From Limnephilus marmoratus (lineage: Eukaryota; Arthropoda; Insecta; Trichoptera; Limnephilidae), in assembly GCA_917880885.1 (NCBI GenBank), contig OU862913.1, positions 42,193,460 through 42,257,459 on the forward strand: a stretch of DNA of 64,000 nucleotides. The letters are read 5' to 3'. Of this stretch, positions 24,101 through 33,100 are shown piece by piece (within the stretch, counting starts at the first letter, position 1; each line of letters starts with the position of its first letter). Under the pieces are notes generated by a model. It saw only the letters and a program-made list of their open reading frames with translations. It was not told where the DNA came from and did no database searches. The position numbers and the translations under genes are program-made.

Positions 24101-27100
24101 CATTAAAAAATGGTAGGTGTGGGACAGTTGGAAGCGGGGTGAGAGGTTGGTCGGTTACTCGGCTGAGTGACCAATGACAACAAGCGGAAGAATTTTTTTT
24201 TGTTTGAATTTGAAGAAATATTTTTTTTTTAAATTTCGTAAAAAAAGTCACCGTAGACAAAAATTTCAATCACATTTATTACTCCAAATATGATCAGGAA
24301 TCGCTGGTTAAAATCCCTCGGGTACGTTCTGTTACACCCTGTATCTTAAAATCCCTCGGGTACGTTCTGTTACACCCTGTATCTTAAAATCCCTCGGGTA
24401 CGTTCTGTTACACCCTGTATCTTAAAATCCCTCGGGTACGTTCTGTTACACCCTGTATCTTAAAATCCCTCGGGTACGTTCTGTTACACCCTGTATCTTA
24501 AAATCCCTCGAGTACGTTCTGTTACGACCTGTATCTTAAAAAATATTAGTATTCAATTAGTAAAAACAGTTTATTAATAAAAAAGTTTTGCTGTGTAATT
24601 ATTATTTCGTGGGACATCCATTTCGCCTTCTGATATGGCATTATCAAACTGCCTTCAGAATGCGAAACATCTGTCACGCATAATGATAATTACCTACACA
24701 GCAGAGCTGGTTTATTAATGAACTGTTTTCATTTATTGAATAATAATAATATAAAATATACAAAAAAAAAAAAAAAAAATTAAAATGGAGTTCTACGAAT
24801 TAAACTTAATAACAAAATATAAATAAAATAAAATTCTGAAATAATAAGTAAATATACAGATTTAGAAAATGAGATTAAAAGAAATTGGCGTTCTCACTTT
24901 AAAAATATAACCATTTGTTATTTCGGCTACTTGCATTATACCTAGCTCTCTCATACAAAATATGGGCATATTAGATTTGTCAAAGAATTTATATAAAAAT
25001 TCAAAAATCATTAATTTTAATTGCACGTAGGATTACAAAAGTTTTTTTTAATATTTATATTGAGGGATCAGTAGGATTTATAGGTCCAATTAGTTCATGG
25101 TAGGTTGACATGTCATTCTTGTATTATTTTGTATTTATTATACTTATACGATAATAAAATACTATTTTACACATGAACACCGTCTTTTATTTATATTTTC
25201 ATAGCTCTATCCCCGAGACGGGAGATTTTTAGCCAAAATTTATGGAGATATTTTTATCCCTCAAATTCTCTGGCCACCCCTAGGTAGTAATGTTTTTTTT
25301 TTTTTAAATCAACTTAAACGGAAGAAGGGGGGATATCTGTTGAACCTAGAGCGCTTATGTATCGTACTGTCCCATAACGCTATCAAATATTTTTTCCTAT
25401 GGTGGGAGAGTGGGTCAGATGAATTAGGGAGCTGCTATGAAAAGTCACTTCTTTGTATTGAATCTGTCAAATTGACAGCTGTCATCCGCCCGTTTACGCA
25501 GTTCCGTAATTAAAACAACTCCCTCTCCTGTTAACGACATAACTTTACGCACATCGCGTAAGGAGCGGTTACGGCGTAAGATCTGTATTGTCTATGGTTG
25601 ATCTGCGCATTAACCGCTTAGGTCTGATGGGATTGTATGGAGTGCGTTATTTGGTGTGCGATGATCTTTTATCTTTTATAGCTGTGTATGGCACCATCTT
25701 GAAGTTGTTAATTTAATATTCATAAACAAAAATGAAAGAAAAATCAAAAATGTAATCGGTGACCAAAATTTCACATTTTTAACTCCAAATAATGTCCGGA
25801 ATCACTAGTTAAAGTTAGTTAAGTACGTCTCTGTGTAGGTACATAAAACAACAGAAATTATAATATTACGAGGTTTCTAGAAAATATTTAAAGTAGAAAT
25901 AAGCAATACCTAACTTCATTGTTGATCCTTGGAAGTTCAAAACAAATGTCTACCTTGGTGACGAGAAATATTATTTATATAATTACTAGCTGACCCAGCC
26001 ACGCGTTGCTGTGGCCTACGAAACACAACGCCATCTACTCAAAAATTACTGAACCTAGATAACCAAGTGTTGTGTCGATAAATTAATTCATTCCGCCATC
26101 TGTTAGAAATTTAAGGAACTTAATAAATTATTAATAATTACAAAGCATTGTCCCACAACAAACATTTAATGAAGTCAATAATCAAGATAAAAACTATCCT
26201 ATCTTTTAAGTTGGACCAAATTACACCAAGTAAGTCAAATTTGATCAAAATCGGTTAGGCACAGTTAAGTTTTTCTCGAACCAACATCGTTACGCGAGAT
26301 TTTTATATATTTTATATAAAGACACGGTGAGAACAACAGGAATGCTTTGTGTGTTAAAATAGCCGGTTCGGTTTATAATATGATGAATTTGTTAATTTGC
26401 ACTGGAGTTGTTTTGATTGTAAAATATTGATAGAAAAATGCATACACTTGTGAACACTTTTCGAGATTTCTGGCATCTTCTTACAAAAAAATCTTTTTTT
26501 TTTATTATGGAACCGTTCTAAGGTTTTTTTCGTGTCCCTTGTGCTATAGTTGATTAATATACATGCCATACGACATGCCTTATAAAGATCCAAAATTCTT
26601 ATCATTCTTTATAAGAAATGGGAGCAAACGCCTTTAAAACCATCAATTTTTGAGAATAATGTTTTGGAGTTTTGGAAACCCCCGCTGGGAACGTTTCGGA
26701 ACGTTTCGGTGAGACCCAAACGGTTGCACTAGACATTTCCAAGGCATTGGACCGGGTTTGGCACCGAGGACTTGTCAACAAACTGCCTTCTTACGGACTT
26801 CCCGCATCCTTTTATACGTGAATTGCCGACTTTTTGAGGGAGAGGTCGATTCAGACAGTAGTCGATGGTTTCACCTCTTCCTCACACTCGATAAATGCTG
26901 GCGTCCCACAGGGATCGGTTCTGTCTCCGACTTTGTTTTGTTGCACATCAACGACCTTTTGTCATGTGCACCAATTCATTGTTACGCGGATGACAGTACA
27001 GTTCATGATAGCTGTTTGTTTAATAAACCCCTAAAGGGCTCACAAACTCCAACAGTTCGTAGGGCTTTGAAGCAAAGAATGGACGGTTACCTCGAGAGTG

Positions 27101-30100
27101 TTTTCTCTTGGGGTAAAAATAGGCCCGCAGATACTTAAATAGTACACAACTGCGAATCCTGTATAATTCACAAGTGCGCCCCACAGTTGAATTTGGCAGC
27201 CACCTCTGGTCTGGAGCTCCAAAGTATCAGAAAATACCCTCGACTCTTTGCAAAAAACGGGCGGTCCGTTTGATAGATTCTCCCATCTGAACAGACGGAT
27301 TGCAATCTTTAGAGCACAGGTGTCGGGTGGGAATGCTTTCCTTGTTCTACCGGTATAACAATGGAAGATGCTCCGAGGAACTAGCATCATTGATCTCTTC
27401 GGCACCGGTGCATAGTCAGGAAACACGCCAAACGCGAGTCCAACATTTGTACACGGTTGACATTTGTCACATGAGAACGGGTCGTTTTTTCGACTCGTTC
27501 TTGTGTTCGACAGCTCAGCTGTGGAATGATTTGACGGCCTCTGTGTTTCTTCCTTCCTACAACATGGGTTTCTTCAAGACCAATGTTCATTCCTTCCTCT
27601 CCTCGAAGAGACCCTCCACACGACATCCCAGATGACATGTGTGGACATGTGCCTCCTGTGTGGAGTTAATGTAAAAAAAAACCTACAATATCTCTGTTCT
27701 GTCTAAATCAACAACAAAGTGCATAGGATCGTCGTGTGCTCCAATCAGGACAATTTAAGATGCAACACGATTAATTTTACACCCGTATTAGTCAGTCACC
27801 CCTTAAAGAAAAGTAGTGTTGTTTTTCTGTTATAAATATTATTAAAACGGCTCCTAAACTGTCAAAACGTGCGATTGTCGCCCAAAGAGAATCAGAGCTA
27901 TGGCGCTTCATGAATGAGGTTACACACACAAATTTATTGCAAAGATATTGGGTGGAGGAGCTACCAAATCTGGATTAAGAAAGATTTGCCAACGCTGCAA
28001 GCAGACTAATACTACAAAAACAGTCCCGAAATCGTCCAAAAGCCAAAGGTTACGCCACAAAATGAAAGGAACATGTATTGCCTTACCATGCAGGACCATC
28101 TTCAAACATCCAAAGATATTAACAACGTCGTTAAAACCGCTGGACTTGATATTACTGCATTTTGGAAGAAATCAGGCACAAATAATAGGATGTCTAACCA
28201 TAACACGAAGCAGAAGCAAAAACGACTGAAATGCGATATAACACGTAAGAAGTAGACTTCAATAAAAGACTGTGCAAAGATGAAATGGAGTGATGTGACC
28301 AAAATTTTCATTTTTGGGAGTGATGGAATCAGATTTGTTCGTTGCCATCAAGTTGAAGACGTGATACCAGAATGCACTACTGCGGCAATGAAACTTTTTC
28401 TGAGTGTAATGGTGTGGTCTTGCATGATAAGAGATAGTTTTGGATGACTGGGAGTGGTAGAAGGTACTATTAAGGCTAAAAATTATCAAGATGTGATTCT
28501 GGAGTCAAAATCACTGCCCAGCTACCTTGATTTGAGGGCAACCGTGGAAGATGCAATTTCCCGCTGCGTGATCCCCATGCCACATATCAAAACGAGCATG
28601 AAAAGGTTACAGAACCACTATTTTGTTATTCTTCCTTAGCCAGGGAACAACCTGGACTTGAATCCTAATGAAAATATCTGGTCTTGATTGAAAATACTAT
28701 ATGATAATACGATATGTTTTCATTTCGCAACCCCAGCAAAAAAGAGAATTATTTGAAGCGATTATTCAAGTATGGTTCCGTATCATTAAATCCGAAAATT
28801 TGTAAGGTTTGGTGTTCTCCATGCCTAGAGGAATTAATGAAGTTATTAAATTAAAAGGATTTCCAACGAAATGCTAACGTTAAATGTTAATTTGAAATAT
28901 TATGCAAAATTTTCGTAATTAATAAGTATTTTGGGTTTTGCGATGTCGTTGTTTTATTGTGCATTTTTGTAATTTTTCTAAAAGAACATTTAAATCATTT
29001 CAAAATATAACAATATAATATGTTGTTTAATTAATTAGCTAAGATAATTACAGTTAAATACCAACGTGATTTAAATTTAAAAAACAGTCAATCAAATACA
29101 AGAAATTTATAAAAAGTGTCCACACTTAAGTCCATTAGTAACTTATATTGGTAAAATGAATTAAGAATTAACTACACATGCAGAGAGATTATATCTATGT
29201 CACTTCACCTGATAGGGCAATCCGTGGAATGCCGCTTCCAAGACGACGGAACACCTCATTATGTGTCTGCAGACACCCGGCTGGATGGTTCCCGCCATGA
29301 CACACAGATCTCCTGTAACGTAATACCAGAACCACGTGAGAGAAAGGAGAGGAACCCACGACCTCTAGATTCCTAGTCGAGGAACTTACCCTCGACCACG
29401 GAGGCCGTCACAGTTAGTCCACAGATTATTTCACGATTAGAGGTTGGTTGTTAACAGATTTTTCTTTTAATCGCTCGGCGCCAGTGGCAACGCAATGAAT
29501 TCGGCAAACGTGGTCGCTACAAGTGTGTTGTAAAAGGAGTTCGTATCTTACATTACGTTAAGAACACAAGACTGTTTATAAGTTAAGAGTTAGTTTGTGT
29601 AAAGACCCACAAGCTTTAAAATAGTTACACCCAGAACAAGCAAATGGTAATCTGTAATGGATTACTGTAGGACTAATAGTCTCCATTAAACAAAGAGATA
29701 AACTTTACAGAGATATGTTAAATTATGAAAAAACCTGTCATAAAAATAACGTCAGCATAATGTCTTTTATGAAAATAAAGTATTTGTTGTATAGAAATTT
29801 ACTTAATAGGTTAATAAGAAGTTGTAAAAAGAAATACTATTGTGAACAAATTGATAATGCAAAAAAATGATACCAAAAAAATGGAATATTATTAATGAAA
29901 TAATGAACAACAAAAAAAATGGCATCAACTGATGTCAAAGAGATTAAAATAAATAACAATATTATAACTGACAAATCGGCCATTGCAGAAAACTTTAACA
30001 ACTTCTTCACAAATTTAGTAAATCAAGTACTTGAATCTTCTGGTAAATTTGATAGTACAACACCCGTAGACTCATCTTTGCATTTAGTCTCAACTTACGA

Positions 30101-33100
30101 TTCAACGAACTCGTTAGAATATTTTTCACCTATCACGATAAACGAAATTGTAAAACACATTGATAGTCTAAAATCAACAAATTCTACAGGAATTGATGGT
30201 TTATCACAATATATTAATTCCATTGCTACATATTTTTAATGTATCACTAAAAGAGGGACATTTTCCAGAACAATAAATCTCCACCATCATTCCAATTCAC
30301 AAATCAGGAGAAACGCACATATTAGACAATTACAGACCTATCTCCTTAGTTTCAAACTTCTCAAAAATATTTGAAAAATGTATCAAAAATAGAGTAATGA
30401 ATTACCTAGAACAAAACAAAATTCTGTCCCAAAATCAATATGGCTTCAGAAATAAACTAAGCACTGAAGATGCAAAATTCCATTTAACAAAAAAATTGTA
30501 CACATCTGTTGATAAAAAAAAGTCTAGTTATATTTTTAGATTTAAGAAAAGCTTTTGATACGGTAAATCACAATATACTTATAAAAAAATAATCAAATAG
30601 GTTTCAAAAAAGATACACTAAAAATTCTCACCAACTATCTTAAAGACAGAAAACAAAAAACAAAATAGGGAATTTTTACAGTACTGAAACGAGGATAAAA
30701 AATGGCGTACCACAGGGTACTGTGCTTGGCCAAATTCTGTTTTTAATATATATATAAATGATTTATGTAATGTTGTAATCCCTGGTAATATTGTATCTTA
30801 CGCTGATGATACAGTAATAATTGTAAACGGAAAATCCTGGCTTGAAACTTATTTAAATGCATCAAAATGTGTTGCACATGTCTCATCATGGCTAATTAGT
30901 AATAGACTCTTCCTAAACTACAATAAAACATTTTACCTACCTTTTTATAAAAAACAGTAAAAACAAACCCCCTAATAACCTTAAAATTAGAATTCATAAT
31001 GCTAACTGTAATCAAGTAATATGCTCATCTTGCTCTGAAATTGGAAAAGTTGAAAAGATCAATTATTTGGGTATATGTATTGAAACAAATTTAAATTGGC
31101 AATCACAAAAAAAAATTCCGTTTCTAAAGTGAGATAGCTTACGTACATATTTTACAGACTTAAAGAAGTATTGAATATTAACAAATTGAAAATGATTTAT
31201 TTTTCTCTGGTGCAATCTTCACTCATGTATGGAATAATAGGATGGGGTGGTGCGCTTGATGCTTTTATAAAACCTTTACAAACAACTCAAAATTATATTA
31301 TCAATGTTATGTATAATAGAATTAAAACATTTTCGACAGATCTACTTAGGAGCGATACCGTGTCGCCAGCTCCACTCCTCTACGGGCTGGCGCTACAATA
31401 TACTTCAACATGTTTTTTTGCGTTTAGCCTTGGTGTAAACGTCAATTGCCGGATACCAAGAACTATTGAGCTTAGCTCCGTCGTCTCTATTATTTATAGG
31501 ATTTTTGTGAATATTAATTGCCTCCGTAATCAGGCGTGCTCTATGAGTTTTGGGTCTTCCCAGGACCTCAGGGACAAATCCAAAGTAATGGCCTGTTTCG
31601 ATTAAGTGCTCAACTGATGGTAGTCTAGGACACAGTGTATAGAAAACCAACTCATACAAATCGGTATCTACATGCTGATTCCCATCACCACCCAGCGCAG
31701 AAGAGAGGACTTATCCATACATTGGTGACCCGAGCGACCAGAATATGTGAAGAAACAAAAATCGGAGCAGAACTTACAAAACTGACCGATGCACTGGAGC
31801 GTAATGGTTACCCAGCAAGGCAGACAAGGCAAATCATAAGAGCCAAATCTGCACCAAACGAAGACAGAATTGAACAAGAGTCAAAAGGCTGCTCTTTCCT
31901 GCCTTACGTTCACAATGTGACCGATAGAATTGCCAGGCTATTGAAAAAAGAAAGCATCAAGACTGTCTTCGGAATCACGACAAAAATACGAGACTTTTTG
32001 AGGCCTGCAAAGACCAAGTTTCCTCTAGAAACAGATGGAGCGTACAAACTCAGCTGTTCTGGATGTGACAAGGTTTATGTAGGCCAAACAGAGCGGACGA
32101 TCTCCAAAAGGATATCAGAACACTTTCGTGCCTGTAAACTTGGCCACCCTGACAAATCGGCAATCGCCGAGCACTTAATCGAAACCGGCCATTACTTTGG
32201 ATTTGTCCCTGAGGTCATGGGAAGACCCAAAACTCATAGAGCACGCCTGATTATGGAGGCAATTAAAATTCACAAAAATCCTATAAATATTAATAGATCT
32301 TGGTTCTTGGTATCCGGTAATTGACGGTTACACCAAGGCTAAACGCAAAAAAACATGTTGAAGTATATTGTAGCGCCAGCTCGTAGAGGAGTAGAGCTGG
32401 CGACACGGTATCGCTCCTAAGTAGATAAGTACAAACAACACCCCTAACTATTACACATCTGCCCTGATGATGAACACTGCAACGCTGTCCGAAACGTTGG
32501 CTAAAGAAGGAGGTAGCGCAACACGGCATAATACCCCAAAAACTAATAACAAAAATATTTTTGACCGTGAAAATCTAAAATCGTATCATTTTCGACAGAT
32601 GCTGAATCAACATTAGAAATAATAATGTATTCTTTACCCCCCAAACACACACAAAACAAATGCAAACTCACAGCAGCTTTATTGGAACTCGTACCTTCAA
32701 TAGTTTACCAAAACATATTCAAGTTGCAACTAAATTTCCGCATTACATAAAAGAGTTAAAATTATGGCTAAACCATACAGACGTAAAAACTCTATTTATT
32801 TAGTTTTATATCACTTTACGTTTCTAAAAACTCTATTTAATTAGTTTTATATCACTTTCTCACAAACTTTACACCTATTATTACAATGTATATCATTTAT
32901 TACACTATACACGTATTTAACCGTACACTATTGTATACACTTTTTGTACAAACTGTTAAAACAAATTTTGTTTTTGCTTTATATACCACTGTTTGTTTTT
33001 TCTAGGTACTAATTAAAACTTATTTTAACTATATTACCCACGCACAGGCTGCGCCTTAGTGGGTTCCCACATTATTGTTATGATTTTCAAAATATGTAAA

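Noticed and set aside
24308..24535. Regular repeats resembling a CRISPR array
   Set aside because: No spacers: units are directly adjacent and derive from a MITE end; the sequence is eukaryotic.
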